Assembly (NCBI GenBank): GCA_902629695.1
Contig: CACORY010000001.1
Coordinates: 216,566 to 280,565 of the forward strand
Source of the DNA: an uncultured Pelagibacteraceae bacterium
GTDB taxonomy: Bacteria; Pseudomonadota; Alphaproteobacteria; Pelagibacterales; Pelagibacteraceae
DNA length: 64,000 bases
Reading direction: 5' to 3'
Every line of letters starts with the position of its first letter. Position 1 is the stretch's first letter. The notes beneath the pieces are model-generated. The model saw only the letters and a list, made by a program, of their open reading frames with translations, was not told where the DNA came from and made no database searches. This document shows positions 48,415-58,500 of this stretch, piece by piece. The position numbers were made by a program, and so were the translations under genes.

Positions 48415-50682
48415 ATTAATAGTTGCCTCATCAAATTCTTCAGGTCTCATAGCATTATTAGTCAATTTAAAATCAATCAGATAATCGTTTATTTTTTTAC
48501 TCAAAACATAATTAGATTTCAATTCATCGCCCCCAGTTATTGAAAAAGCGTAATTTGTTTCTTTATTGGGCAAATATCCAATTGCTATGTGGACTTTATC
48601 GGTATGACCTGATCCTAGAGCTTGATTACGTTCATAGATTAAAAAGAGACTAAAATTATCCTGCAACACTATATCAATACCAATCTCTCCATTAATATTA
48701 TGCAACGCTCCTGAGTGCAAGGTGTCACTAAAGTTTACGCTGTTATCACCCGTATAAGTATATTTGAAATTTGAGGAACGATCTATATCGATAACGTATT
48801 CAATTTTTCCATGTCTTTTCAAAGTATATTTATCATCAGTCAAATCTTGAACTGCAGCAAATCCTGCTCTGATTTTCTTCGTTCGAATATGTTGATTTTC
48901 TACATCAATACCACCAGTGCCAACTTCTTTATAGGATCCTAAAATAGTGTGACCAATATCAAATCTTCCAGAAGGAATAAAAGTGAAATTATCTTTTTTA
49001 ATTTCATCTTTTACTCTTATGGTTCCGTATATCTGTTTTCCTGTTCTATTAGCAGTAAACTTTTTACCTTCTAGAACAGTTAATAAGTCCGATTTTAATT
49101 TTCCAATCCCAATAAAAGTATCAAGAAATTTAGTATCATCTTCTATTGGGGATGTAGAATAATAGGTAATATTAAATGTATCCGTATCTAAATTGCTTCC
49201 ACCAGTTCCAACATCGACATTATTTCTACCAACTCTAAATGCTAGGCCTTGTATACCATTTTCTTCAGTAAATTTATCTGCACCAAAGGTGATTGCATCT
49301 GTATCAATTTTTTTGGTGGAAGAAATACTGGTATCACCAATTCTGCCAATATTAATACTGCCTTCACTCCAATAAAACACATCTTCATCTTTATTTTTTT
49401 TCTTAACTTTTGAAGCAGAGGCTTTAACCACCTCAGTTAAAGAAGCTAATCTTTCATTGGTAAAATTAAAATTAATATTTAAATTTGTTAAATTTTGTTT
49501 GTCTTTATTTCTTCTAATCCATTTTAAACGATTGAGTGCACTATCAGTTGCATGATCAATAGTTCTTTTAGCAATTTCTATTTGGGCTAATGCCATTCCA
49601 GTTCGATCTTTATTTTCAACAATTGGAGGACATGTCTCAGAAAAAATAGTAAATGGACAAACTAAATCATACTCCATTATCTCATCAAAACCACTGTTTC
49701 CAAAATCAGCTCCAATGTATAATTTTAAACCACTTGAATTAAATGCAACTCCTCTAGGTTGTTGATTGTCTGGAGATGCATTATTGAGATCAAATTTACC
49801 ATCCATAACAAATGATGAAGTATCAAAAGCATTTGTAAGGGAAATCTGACTAATACCTTCATTGTGATTTCCGTGACTAATAATAAAAATTCTTTTTCCA
49901 TTAGCGCTAAACCTAATTCCTGCTGAGTTGATTACATCAGCAGTGGTACCTGTGCCCATATCAATTCCAGCTGTTGTTACAATTTGAATTGAAGTTACGT
50001 CATACGGGGTTGAAAGTGTGTATTCTAATAATTTAGCAGAATTATCACTAGCCTCAAACCAACTCAAAAATAATTTCGTACCGGTGTTGTTAAATTCAAA
50101 ACCTTGTAGCCTTACGTGTTCATGTCCTACATAATCTTCATCAACCCTTGAAAAATTTCCAGCTGCACTATCACTTAAATTAGCAATGGTATCAAGGTCG
50201 ACCTCTTGTGCAAACTGACAAGTAGAAATATCATAAGGTGTAGTTAAATCATATCTAAAAAGGTTATCACTATCAGCACTATTAGTACGCGTTCTGCTCG
50301 CAACAAATAATTTTGTTCCATCATTATTAAATTCCAAATCATACACTGCACGGACACCAGCAACTGGAATTTCACTCATTGCACATCTTTCACTATCACC
50401 TGCATAAGTTCTTGAGCTTATATCGTAAGGTGTACTTAAGTTAAATTCGTTAACATGAACAGTATCTTCTGCAGGTTTTTCTGGCTGAGTGGAACTTATA
50501 AAAACTTTTGTTCCATCATTATTAAATTCGATACCAGCTATACCTCTAATTCGAGTTTTTTCATTTGACTCATCATCAAATATTACAGTTTGTACGTGTG
50601 TAAGAGTTGCTTCTCCAAAAGATTTAGAAATTGGAAACAATAAAATAAATATAACTAATATTCTTTTAGCCAAGGTCATCAT
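48397..50682 (-). CDS. Secreted beta-propeller protein with autotransporter-like barrel
   Basis: 761 residues, not recognised as a named family. A signal peptide (about 1-23) precedes five repeats with the pattern G-[IL]-x-F-N-x-[DT]-G-T-K-[LV]-F-[IVL], at about residues 50, 116, 195, 256 and 312. Each pairs with a [YN]-x-L-[ST]-T-P-Y-D-[IV]-[ST] element, as in a beta-propeller. A linker with two Cys (CPFTIFSETCPP) and a helical stretch follows. The last ~360 residues look like alternating amphipathic strands of an outer-membrane barrel, ending NLIRKF with a terminal aromatic. I infer an autotransporter-type surface protein; the ligand is unknown. Base composition is like its neighbours. Confidence 0.7.
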   Translation of the reverse strand: MMTLAKRILVIFILLFPISKSFGEATLTHVQTVIFDDESNEKTRIRGIAGIEFNNDGTKVFISSTQPEKPAEDTVHVNEFNLSTPYDISSRTYAGDSERCAMSEIPVAGVRAVYDLEFNNDGTKLFVASRTRTNSADSDNLFRYDLTTPYDISTCQFAQEVDLDTIANLSDSAAGNFSRVDEDYVGHEHVRLQGFEFNNTGTKLFLSWFEASDNSAKLLEYTLSTPYDVTSIQIVTTAGIDMGTGTTADVINSAGIRFSANGKRIFIISHGNHNEGISQISLTNAFDTSSFVMDGKFDLNNASPDNQQPRGVAFNSSGLKLYIGADFGNSGFDEIMEYDLVCPFTIFSETCPPIVENKDRTGMALAQIEIAKRTIDHATDSALNRLKWIRRNKDKQNLTNLNINFNFTNERLASLTEVVKASASKVKKKNKDEDVFYWSEGSINIGRIGDTSISSTKKIDTDAITFGADKFTEENGIQGLAFRVGRNNVDVGTGGSNLDTDTFNITYYSTSPIEDDTKFLDTFIGIGKLKSDLLTVLEGKKFTANRTGKQIYGTIRVKDEIKKDNFTFIPSGRFDIGHTILGSYKEVGTGGIDVENQHIRTKKIRAGFAAVQDLTDDKYTLKRHGKIEYVIDIDRSSNFKYTYTGDNSVNFSDTLHSGALHNINGEIGIDIVLQDNFSLFLIYERNQALGSGHTDKVHIAIGYLPNKETNYAFSITGGDELKSNYVLSKKINDYLIDFKLTNNAMRPEEFDEATINLIRKF

Positions 50683-50798
50683 TTTTTTTTACAGCAATTT
50701 TAATCTAATTCATCTTTTTTTTAGCCTAAAATTAGTAGTAAATTATTATTTTTTTAACCATTATGGGCAATTAAACCTTTTGAGATTTCATAAAAAAG

Positions 50799-50804
50799 TA
50801 TAAT
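50799..50804 (+). promoter_or_regulatory. Possible -10 box upstream of pilT
   Basis: TATAAT lies 35 bases before the pilT ATG in the 157-base gap shared with the divergent surface-protein gene. No good -35 at 16-18 bases is present; TTGAGA is 13 bases away. Confidence 0.3.
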
Positions 50805-50839
50805 CTTGTCTTTAAGAAAATTTCTAAATAAAAAATATT

Positions 50840-51853
50840 ATGTTTGAAAAATTAGAAGAATTAGCCAAAAACAACAAGAAAATTTCGGACTTTCATATTA
50901 GAAGTGGCTGGCCATTAGCTTTTAGACAAACAGGAGAAATTCATAAAATACCAGAAGTAATTGTTAAAGCTCAAGATCTTCAAGATTTATTATCAACAAA
51001 TTGTAATGAAGTTGAAATGAAAAGATTTACTGAAACACATGAGTTAGACTCTTCAGTTACTCTTAGCGGATTAAGATTTAGAGCTAACTTTTATAAAACT
51101 ATTACAGGACCAGCTGCAGTATTAAGAAGAGTAGAAAGCGTTATACCTGAAATGGGACAGTTTGATCTACCACAAGTTCTTTATGATATTATTGATATGC
51201 ACAAAGGTCTTGTTCTTGTTACAGGTCCAACAGGATCTGGAAAATCAACTACGCTTGCAGCTATCATAAATGAAATTAATAAAACCAGAACTGCAAATAT
51301 TATTACTGTTGAAGACCCAGTTGAATTTATTCATAAAGATGTAAAAAGTATTGTCTCTCATAGAGAGGTGGGAAAACAAACCAAAACTTTTGCAAGTGCA
51401 TTAAAAGCGGCACTTCGAGAAGATCCAGATGTAATTTTAGTAGGTGAGATGAGAGATTTAGAAACAGTTTCATTAGCTTTAACAGCTGCAGAAACAGGTC
51501 ACTTGGTTTTTGGAACATTACACACAAGTGGTGCACCAAATACTATCAACAGAATTATCGACGTGTTTCCACCTGAACAACAAGCTCAAATTCGAGCACA
51601 AATTTCAACATCATTAAAGATGGTTGTTACTCAAAGACTTTTAAAAACTAAAGACGGCCAAGGTCGTTGTGGTGCTTTTGAGGTGATGAAGTGTACAGCC
51701 CCAATTCAAAACTTAATAAGAGAGTCTAAAATTCATCAAATCCCAAGCATCATGCAAACTGCTGTTAAAGAAGGAATGATAACAATGCAGAAATCATTAG
51801 AAGAACTTGTTAAAGCTGGGAAAATTGATGCTGGTGCAGGAAAAGAACATTAA
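50840..51853 (+). CDS. pilT: Type IV pilus twitching/retraction ATPase PilT
   Basis: Hexameric secretion-superfamily ATPase (337 residues). The N-terminal PAS-like domain is followed by Walker A VTGPTGSGKSTTLAAI near residue 128, the Asp box ITVEDPVEFIH, Walker B DPDVILVGEMRDLET, and the His box GHLVFGTLHTSGA. The HEVGK-type AIRNLIRE segment of PilT appears as PIQNLIRESKIHQI. This points to PilT/PilU rather than the extension motor PilB, which has a longer N-terminus. Its end overlaps the next prepilin gene. It heads the pilus gene run. Confidence 0.93.
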   Translation: MFEKLEELAKNNKKISDFHIRSGWPLAFRQTGEIHKIPEVIVKAQDLQDLLSTNCNEVEMKRFTETHELDSSVTLSGLRFRANFYKTITGPAAVLRRVESVIPEMGQFDLPQVLYDIIDMHKGLVLVTGPTGSGKSTTLAAIINEINKTRTANIITVEDPVEFIHKDVKSIVSHREVGKQTKTFASALKAALREDPDVILVGEMRDLETVSLALTAAETGHLVFGTLHTSGAPNTINRIIDVFPPEQQAQIRAQISTSLKMVVTQRLLKTKDGQGRCGAFEVMKCTAPIQNLIRESKIHQIPSIMQTAVKEGMITMQKSLEELVKAGKIDAGAGKEH

Positions 51854-52523
51854 AGGTTTTAATATACTAGAGTTGATTGTTGTTCTCGCAATCATCGGAG
51901 TTATATCTGCTTCAGCTTATCCAAAGTTTTCATCGTGGAAAAAAGGTAGAGAAGTAAGAACTGATGCTCTTAAAGTAAAAAAAGTATTTGAGGGTATTAA
52001 TGCTCAGGTTCAAAGAGGCCAATTTGCATTTGTACAAGTTTTAATTGGTGTAAATGATGATAATGTTATTTTTACCACTAGAGGCATGAAAACAGATACT
52101 TTAGCTCAAAAAATTAATAATGGTGATAGTGCATGGAACACAACTATATCTTCAAGATGTGATATGACTACACCAGATTATTGGGACGTAGATGGCTCAG
52201 AGGTAAACGATATTGAAGTTCAGTCAATAACATTCGAGGATATCACTACTAATTTAGCAGGTGATTCTGCGGTATGCTTTTCTAAAAATGCTAGGTGGTT
52301 TAGTGGAGCTGGAGATCTACTCAGTGGAACAGGCAATGACTCTGTAGTCGATGAAAGTTTAATAATATGTAAAAGAGATGGTGATAATACATGTGTACTC
52401 AGTGCATCTGGTGAACCTGCTGACACAGAAGATAATTTGATGTATTCTTTAGATTGGACTAGATTTGGAGAAATTACTTTAGACAAATGGAGCAGTAAAT
52501 CGTCAGAGTGGGTTTTGCAATAA
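51828..52523 (+). CDS. Type IV prepilin-like protein (FimT/GspH type)
   Basis: Prepilin with a class III signal: MLVQEKNIKG before FNILELIVVLAIIGVI, so cleavage after Gly and Glu at +5. I choose the ATG at 51828, inside the pilT 3' end; the track start 51807 is a TTG that adds seven unsupported residues. The globular part is about 200 residues with four cysteines. As the first prepilin of the cluster it would match the FimU/FimT minor-pilin position in Pseudomonas. Confidence 0.75.
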   Translation: MLVQEKNIKGFNILELIVVLAIIGVISASAYPKFSSWKKGREVRTDALKVKKVFEGINAQVQRGQFAFVQVLIGVNDDNVIFTTRGMKTDTLAQKINNGDSAWNTTISSRCDMTTPDYWDVDGSEVNDIEVQSITFEDITTNLAGDSAVCFSKNARWFSGAGDLLSGTGNDSVVDESLIICKRDGDNTCVLSASGEPADTEDNLMYSLDWTRFGEITLDKWSSKSSEWVLQ

Positions 52524-52524
52524 T

Positions 52525-53232
52525 ATGAGAAAAATAAAAAATATTTTAGGTTTAACAATTTTAGAAGGACTTATTTCAACAGCAATTGTTGGTATTGGTT
52601 TTATCGCTATACTTCAAATGGTAAATTATTCAGTACAATCAATTGATACATCTGGAGAGAGAACTAAAGCTAATTACTTAGTTAGCATGATTGCAGAAGA
52701 TATCATTGGTTATAAAGATTCTGTTTATGGAGTAGATCCAAATGTAGATAAAGTTGCTATAAGTATTGATGGTACAGTGACAATTAATGAGGAAGAAAGA
52801 GAAAATGCAAGAAGATTTACGGAACATTTAGCTCACGATAATGTAGAATTTTTTACGGGAGCATGTGGATCGTCAAATTTAGCTACCGCTGCTATTGGTA
52901 CAACTGGTACAACAGAACAACAAGAAAGTTCACCAAGCTCAAGTGCACCAACTAGTATTTATGGCTCACAATTTTCAGATGGTCCACAAAATAAAGAGCA
53001 GAAATGGATGACAATATTTGGAGAGGATCGTTATTTGAAATGTAGAGGCGATAAAGATATTAAAAAAGTAAAAATGTATAAAATTTGCAGATGGAATGAT
53101 GCATGTTCAAATTATGTTGACCCCCGAATTAATGATAACGGAATGTATATTGGAAGAATTCAGGTTAATTTAAACAATGGAAAAAAAAGAAAGTTTTTAT
53201 ACTTTCAAGCTGATTACAACACAAGAAAATGA
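52525..53232 (+). CDS. Type IV minor prepilin (PilV-like)
   Basis: 235-residue prepilin. MRKIKNILG is followed by LTILEGLISTAIVGIGFIAILQM, with cleavage after Gly and Glu at +5. The periplasmic domain has a Ser/Thr/Gly-rich loop near residues 120-150 and several cysteines. The TILEGLISTAIVGIG helix and position between the first prepilin and a PilW-like gene suggest PilV. Starts 1 base after the previous gene. Confidence 0.75.
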   Translation: MRKIKNILGLTILEGLISTAIVGIGFIAILQMVNYSVQSIDTSGERTKANYLVSMIAEDIIGYKDSVYGVDPNVDKVAISIDGTVTINEEERENARRFTEHLAHDNVEFFTGACGSSNLATAAIGTTGTTEQQESSPSSSAPTSIYGSQFSDGPQNKEQKWMTIFGEDRYLKCRGDKDIKKVKMYKICRWNDACSNYVDPRINDNGMYIGRIQVNLNNGKKRKFLYFQADYNTRK

Positions 53233-54149
53233 AAAAAAATAAATTTAAAAATATTGCAGGTTTAACTCTTTTAGAGATGCTCATTGGAGTTGTGATTTCA
53301 TCGATTATGATGGGAGCAATTTATACTACATATACAGTTGTTAATAATAGCTATAGCCAGGTAACAGAGAGAGCAAAAATTAGTCGATCTGGTAGAGATA
53401 TTGTGGAAATGATGATGAGGGACATTAGAATGGCGGGTTTTAAATATATGTTAGGCACCAACACTCTTGGTTTACCTAATAGAAGTTATTTAGAGTTTGT
53501 AGGTGGTGATACTACTATTGCAGAAAGTCATGATCCAATAATTATAGAAAAAGGTGAGAGTGCCTTAGGACCAGCGGAAGGTTCTTATAGCAAAATAGAA
53601 ATACAAGGGCACCCAGACGAAGGTAGTAAATGTTGTGACAGGATACATATAGTTTATGATGATTTTAATCAAAATGATACAACTCAACCATATAAGAGAT
53701 ATAAGATTACCTATTATGCTGCACCAATTACAGATGGTGATGGACAAAGGTATGCTGCATATAAATCTCTTATAAGCTGGTCTCAACCAATAGACTCTGA
53801 AAGTGGTACTTGGGTTGATAATTGCCCAGAATGTTATGTTGGACAAAAAATTCGTGACCACATAGTGGATATGGAATTTGTTCCACTGGATGCTGAGGGT
53901 AGAGTACTTTCTCCATTGCCTCGTCCTGGCTCAGATACTGCAGCTAGGGATAATCTTTACAAAATTAGAGCAGTTGATTTAATAATTACTTTTAGATCAA
54001 AAAGTAATTTCTATAAATTTAAATCGGCATCAGGCAAACCTCGTTATGTAAAAGGTTTAGGAGACAGAGGACATGATTTTGATGATACTAAATTAAGAGA
54101 CTCAGTTGTTGTTACTATCCACACAAGAAATATAGGAGGTGGGATATAA
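53229..54149 (+). CDS. Type IV minor prepilin (PilW-like)
   Basis: 306 residues. Class III signal MKKNKFKNIAG before LTLLEMLIGVVISSIMMGAIY (Glu at +5). The following VNNSYSQVTERAKISRSGRDIVEMMMRDIRMAGF is the helical block typical of PilW. The C-terminal domain includes two adjacent cysteines (KCCDR). It overlaps the preceding gene by 4 bases and ends 2 bases before the PilX-like gene. Confidence 0.82.
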   Translation: MKKNKFKNIAGLTLLEMLIGVVISSIMMGAIYTTYTVVNNSYSQVTERAKISRSGRDIVEMMMRDIRMAGFKYMLGTNTLGLPNRSYLEFVGGDTTIAESHDPIIIEKGESALGPAEGSYSKIEIQGHPDEGSKCCDRIHIVYDDFNQNDTTQPYKRYKITYYAAPITDGDGQRYAAYKSLISWSQPIDSESGTWVDNCPECYVGQKIRDHIVDMEFVPLDAEGRVLSPLPRPGSDTAARDNLYKIRAVDLIITFRSKSNFYKFKSASGKPRYVKGLGDRGHDFDDTKLRDSVVVTIHTRNIGGGI

Positions 54150-54151
54150 TC

Positions 54152-54997
54152 ATGAAACGTAAAAATGAAAAAGGATTTGCATTAGTTTTATCACTTTTAC
54201 TTTTACTTGTAATGTCTTTGATGGGAGGAGCACTTATTGTTATTTCTTCAACTGACCACCAAAGTAATAATTCAAGCGATGAATATCAACAAACTTTTTA
54301 TGTAGCTGAGACCGCATTGCTTGAAGGAGAAAAATGGATAATCAACCAAAGAATGGGTCCCTGGATTTCAACATCAACAGTTGAATCTGAAGACACCTCA
54401 GGAATGACTAGTGATGAAAAAGCAAGTTGGGACTCGATGATCGAACAAATGAAAACTACGGCGGTTCAAGGAATGTCAAGATATGTTGATAAAAGAGATT
54501 TGCCTACTAACAGAAATGTGGTTACAAATACTCCGTGCTTCAATAGTTATAGAAATATTGCTAAAAGTAATGTCGAAATAGATGGCACTACTCATTCAAA
54601 TACATTAGCAGTTGCAGCCCATGCGGTGAATAAAAACTTTGGATCATTAATACAACAAGTTTTTTCAGATTCTTCTCTTGATAATTTAACTGATGCAGAC
54701 ACTATTCAAAAAGAAAAAGCCCACATGGATAGATTTAGGTATGAGTATTTTATCGTCAATATTGGAACTGCAAATTTTCGTGGAGCAGGAGCTAGTTTAA
54801 AAAAAACTACTACTAATACACAATCATCAGGTACCGCGTATAAAATTTATGGTTGTGGCTATATGATGGATAAAAGCGACTCAAAAAGTAGCGCTGAAAT
54901 TGGCTCGGGTTTTACTGATGAAGGCTGGGCTGAAATTGATGGAAAAAGACCAGACATCTTAGTAGCCCTAGAAACTGTGGTTGTTGTGTCAAATTGA
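54152..54997 (+). CDS. Type IV minor pilin (PilX-like)
   Basis: 281 residues. The N-terminus MKRKNEKG before FALVLSLLLLLVMSLMGGA is a class III signal, but position +5 is leucine, not glutamate. That resembles the tip subunit GspK of type II secretion, which also lacks Glu5. QQTFYVAETALLEGEKWI is the PilX N-domain. It has a strong Shine-Dalgarno (GGAGGTG) a few bases before. It probably forms the pilus tip complex with the PilV/W-like proteins and PilY1. Confidence 0.8.
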   Translation: MKRKNEKGFALVLSLLLLLVMSLMGGALIVISSTDHQSNNSSDEYQQTFYVAETALLEGEKWIINQRMGPWISTSTVESEDTSGMTSDEKASWDSMIEQMKTTAVQGMSRYVDKRDLPTNRNVVTNTPCFNSYRNIAKSNVEIDGTTHSNTLAVAAHAVNKNFGSLIQQVFSDSSLDNLTDADTIQKEKAHMDRFRYEYFIVNIGTANFRGAGASLKKTTTNTQSSGTAYKIYGCGYMMDKSDSKSSAEIGSGFTDEGWAEIDGKRPDILVALETVVVVSN

Positions 54998-55067
54998 TAT
55001 GCTCAAAATAAGTAATTTCTTTAAAAAGAGCCTTTTAAAAATAAACTCAAAATTTTATAATATTTTT

Positions 55068-55580
55068 ATGAATAAAAATTTTTTTATAATTTTTGTTTTT
55101 ATTTTATTCACTAATAATTCTTTAGCTTGTGATGCACTTAAATTAACAGGCACTAAGGTCTCAAGCGCAAAAAAAACTTTTTTTATTATTGACGGGTATT
55201 CAGAGGAAGATTTTGATGAATGGAACACTGTTCAATACATGGGTAATGCTGCAGATTATTGTCCAAAAAGTAATTTAGAAAATTCTTACATCCATGTCTT
55301 TGTTTATCAATCAAAAATTGTTGGGATTCGATTAGAAACCATGGATGTTGGAGTAAATGAATATGAAATATATAAATTTGCCAAAGTTACCTATGGAAAT
55401 TTGAGTAAGGAAGTTGAGAATAAAAATTGGTTTGGCTATAAAGATATTAGTGTTGGCCAAGACAAAATTCTTTATGCAAAAACAAAAGATTATAATGGCA
55501 CGATAGAAACTCTTGATATTTCGACAGAAGAATTGATAGATTTTACAATAGGAGAAGAGGTTATTTTAGCAGTAAATTAA
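55068..55580 (+). CDS. Secreted protein of unknown function in the pilus run
   Basis: Not recognised. The ATG at 55068 gives MNKNFFIIFVFILFTNNSLA, a clean signal peptide, and a mature protein of about 150 residues; the track start at 54981 would bury the signal and is rejected. The mature part begins with Cys and has one further cysteine (DYCPKS), so a disulphide is possible. It lies between the PilX-like and PilY1 genes on the same strand and ends 3 bases before pilY1. By position it could be an accessory or PilY2/PilE-like factor, but no sequence motif supports a function. Confidence 0.6.
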   Translation: MNKNFFIIFVFILFTNNSLACDALKLTGTKVSSAKKTFFIIDGYSEEDFDEWNTVQYMGNAADYCPKSNLENSYIHVFVYQSKIVGIRLETMDVGVNEYEIYKFAKVTYGNLSKEVENKNWFGYKDISVGQDKILYAKTKDYNGTIETLDISTEELIDFTIGEEVILAVN

Positions 55581-55583
55581 ATT

Positions 55584-58500
55584 ATGAAACATTTTGCAAA
55601 ATATTTCTTATTCTTATTTATCTTATTAGAGATTGCATTTGTATCTAAAGTTGATGCAAAACCAGTTCCTCCTGGTTCAGGAGAGGGAGATGTCCCTGCT
55701 AATATTCTGATTTTAATTGATAGTTCAGCAAGTATGAGACGAAGAATGAGTAATAGAGATGCCATTCAGTATGTTCCAAATGCAATTTACGATTCAAATG
55801 GAGATATTCTTGCATCACAGTTTAGAAATAACGGAGTAGTAAAATTTAATGCTGATGGATCTAGAAACAGAGAGTTTAATGATAATGTTGGAAGATATAC
55901 TGGTAATGCGTCCGACTCATGCCAAATGTCATCTACAGGAATGGGCTATGGTGGAGCCATAACAAAAAATACGGTTGCACGGCACACTGCCGATATAAGA
56001 TTTGCAGAAGAATTAACTACTGATAATGGAAATCTTACAAATACGGATATATTTTTCTTCAGATCTAATGATCGTCAACTAAGAGATGATCAAGCAATTG
56101 TTGGATATTCTGAGAATGGACAGGATTGTCTAATGTACATAGAGCTTGGACTGACAATTCAAGGATTGGATTATCAACAAATAGGAGACGAACACTTTTT
56201 GTTCGTTACTGGTAGAGTGGGTAATTCTTCAGCATTTGTATCATTCAATTTAAATTCAGGCATGAGTAGCGGTGTACAGACTTTTACAGGAAATCTTAAT
56301 AATTCATTTGCACGTCTTGGTAGGCTTACTTGGAGAATTGCAGTTAACAGTGATGCCTCAATGTTATATTTAGGCCGAGTTCATATATATGGGTATACCA
56401 TGGAAAGAGATGGTGAAGCTTTTCGAATTACCAATAACGCGGCCACCAGACTTTATACTAGAGTAAATCGTGGAAATTTAGATACACAATTAGCAGACGT
56501 AATAGGTATCGATGTTTCACCTGATGATGATGATATTTTATATATAACTTCAACAAGAAGACATGTAATTCAAAAAGTTCGGCTTGATACAAATACAACA
56601 TACACAATATTAGCAAGAGCAGGTAGAGGAGTAAGACATAATGGAGCGAATATAGAAGCTTCTGGAGCTCTTAGAGCTAACTCCGTTAGATTTAACCAAC
56701 CAATTGGTATTCATGTAACATCGGATAGAATTTTAGTTGGAACTACAAGAGGAACTATAGATGTTTTCAATGAAAATTTATTTACTGCAGAAAATAGAGA
56801 CACTGCTTGGTTACTTCAAATGGGTGGTGGAGTCGTATCAAGATGGGTTGGTGTTAAAAAAGCAATGAGTGCCATTATAAGTGACACAACTTTAACCAGT
56901 GGTGCTCACTTTGGTTATGGACACTGGAATGCTGGAGAAACTGGTGGTCGAAGAACAGGAGCTAGAGGTGGAAGATTCTGTCATTTTAATGATGGTTGTA
57001 CATATTACGGTGGGTGGAATGGTGATCATCCAGACGGACAATCATTACAATGTAATAGAGACTCATGTTTAAATGTAGGAATAAGTGCTGAAGGATATAC
57101 GAGAATTCTAGATAATTTAATTCCTCAAGGTTTAGCTTGGGGTACTGACGCTAACGCATACTCTATTATGGCACTCGATTACTTTAATAATGATTTTGAG
57201 GCTTACGATGAGAACTCAGAGTGTCAATTAAATTATGTTATCGTAATTGGTGATGGGATGATGAGAAACAATGCTTCTGCCGTTCCTAGAATTGCGGAAT
57301 TAAGAGATAAAACAAATCCAGTTAAAACTTTATTTGTTGCTTATGGCGGAGGTATTAACGCCAGAGGAATGGAAATTTTTGATGAAATGGCTGTGGCTGG
57401 ATCTTGTCCAGGGGGAGACGCAAACAGCCCTGATTGTGAACCAACAATAGTTGCTGATACACCAGAGTCTTTAAAAACTCAATTGACAGCAAAAATCAGA
57501 CAAATACTTGCTGAACGATTGTCATTTACCGCTCCATCGATCACAGCTACTGTTCAAGAAGGGGGTTCTTTATATCAAGCACAATTTTCTTATGAACAAT
57601 TTGGAGAATGGCAAGGAACAATTTTGAGAAAAACTTTAAACGCGGACGGAACTGTTATTCATGAAATGGATGCAGCCGGAAACTGGGATGCATCGGTAGA
57701 AATTAGAAAACAAGCTTCAATTGCTGATGCGGCTGATACAAGAAATTTATGGAGTGCGATACCTGGATCACCTTACCTTGGAAATTGGGATAACTTCAAC
57801 ACAGACAACTCAGATGATATAACTGAATTATTTGAATTATATGGTTTTGATATTGCTGACTACCATAATGCAACTTCTTACTGTGCAACAAATGGATATG
57901 TGGGTGACAACGGAACATCTGATGATCTTTTAGGATTAATAAATTTTATGAAGGGTACGGATTACTTTGACTATGATGGAGACTGTGATGTTACTGAAGT
58001 AAGAAGTCATGTTCTTGGGGATATTTATCACTCACAATTGATAGAAGTAGGCCCACCTGATGCAAGTATTGAGTTTACTGGTGCTAATGAAGAAGCATAT
58101 TATAGAGCAACTAATAACTATCAAAGTTTTGTGGCAAAACACGCATCAAGAAGAAACGTTATCTATGCAGGTGCAAATAGTGGTGTGCTTCATGCTATTA
58201 ATGCTGAAACTGGTGCAGAGGAGTGGGGCTTTATTCCACCATTCATTGCTGGATTGCTTCCCTCACTAATGAATGCTGATCTCAGTGGAAAAATTGATAG
58301 TAAAAAAGGTGGAACCAATGCAATTTTTGGTGTTGATGGATCACCAGTAGTACATGATGTTTTTATTAGAGGAATTAATGAACGAGGAGAACTAGAGAAT
58401 CAAAGAAATTGGCATACTATTTTATTTGTTCCTTATGGAAGAGGTGGAGCAGGATTTTCTGTTTTAGATGTTACCAATCCAATATTAAAAGACAATTTGG

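Noticed and set aside
54981-55067. Upstream start for the unknown secreted protein before pilY1
   Set aside because: It would put 29 residues ahead of a clean signal peptide; the ATG at 55068 fits much better.
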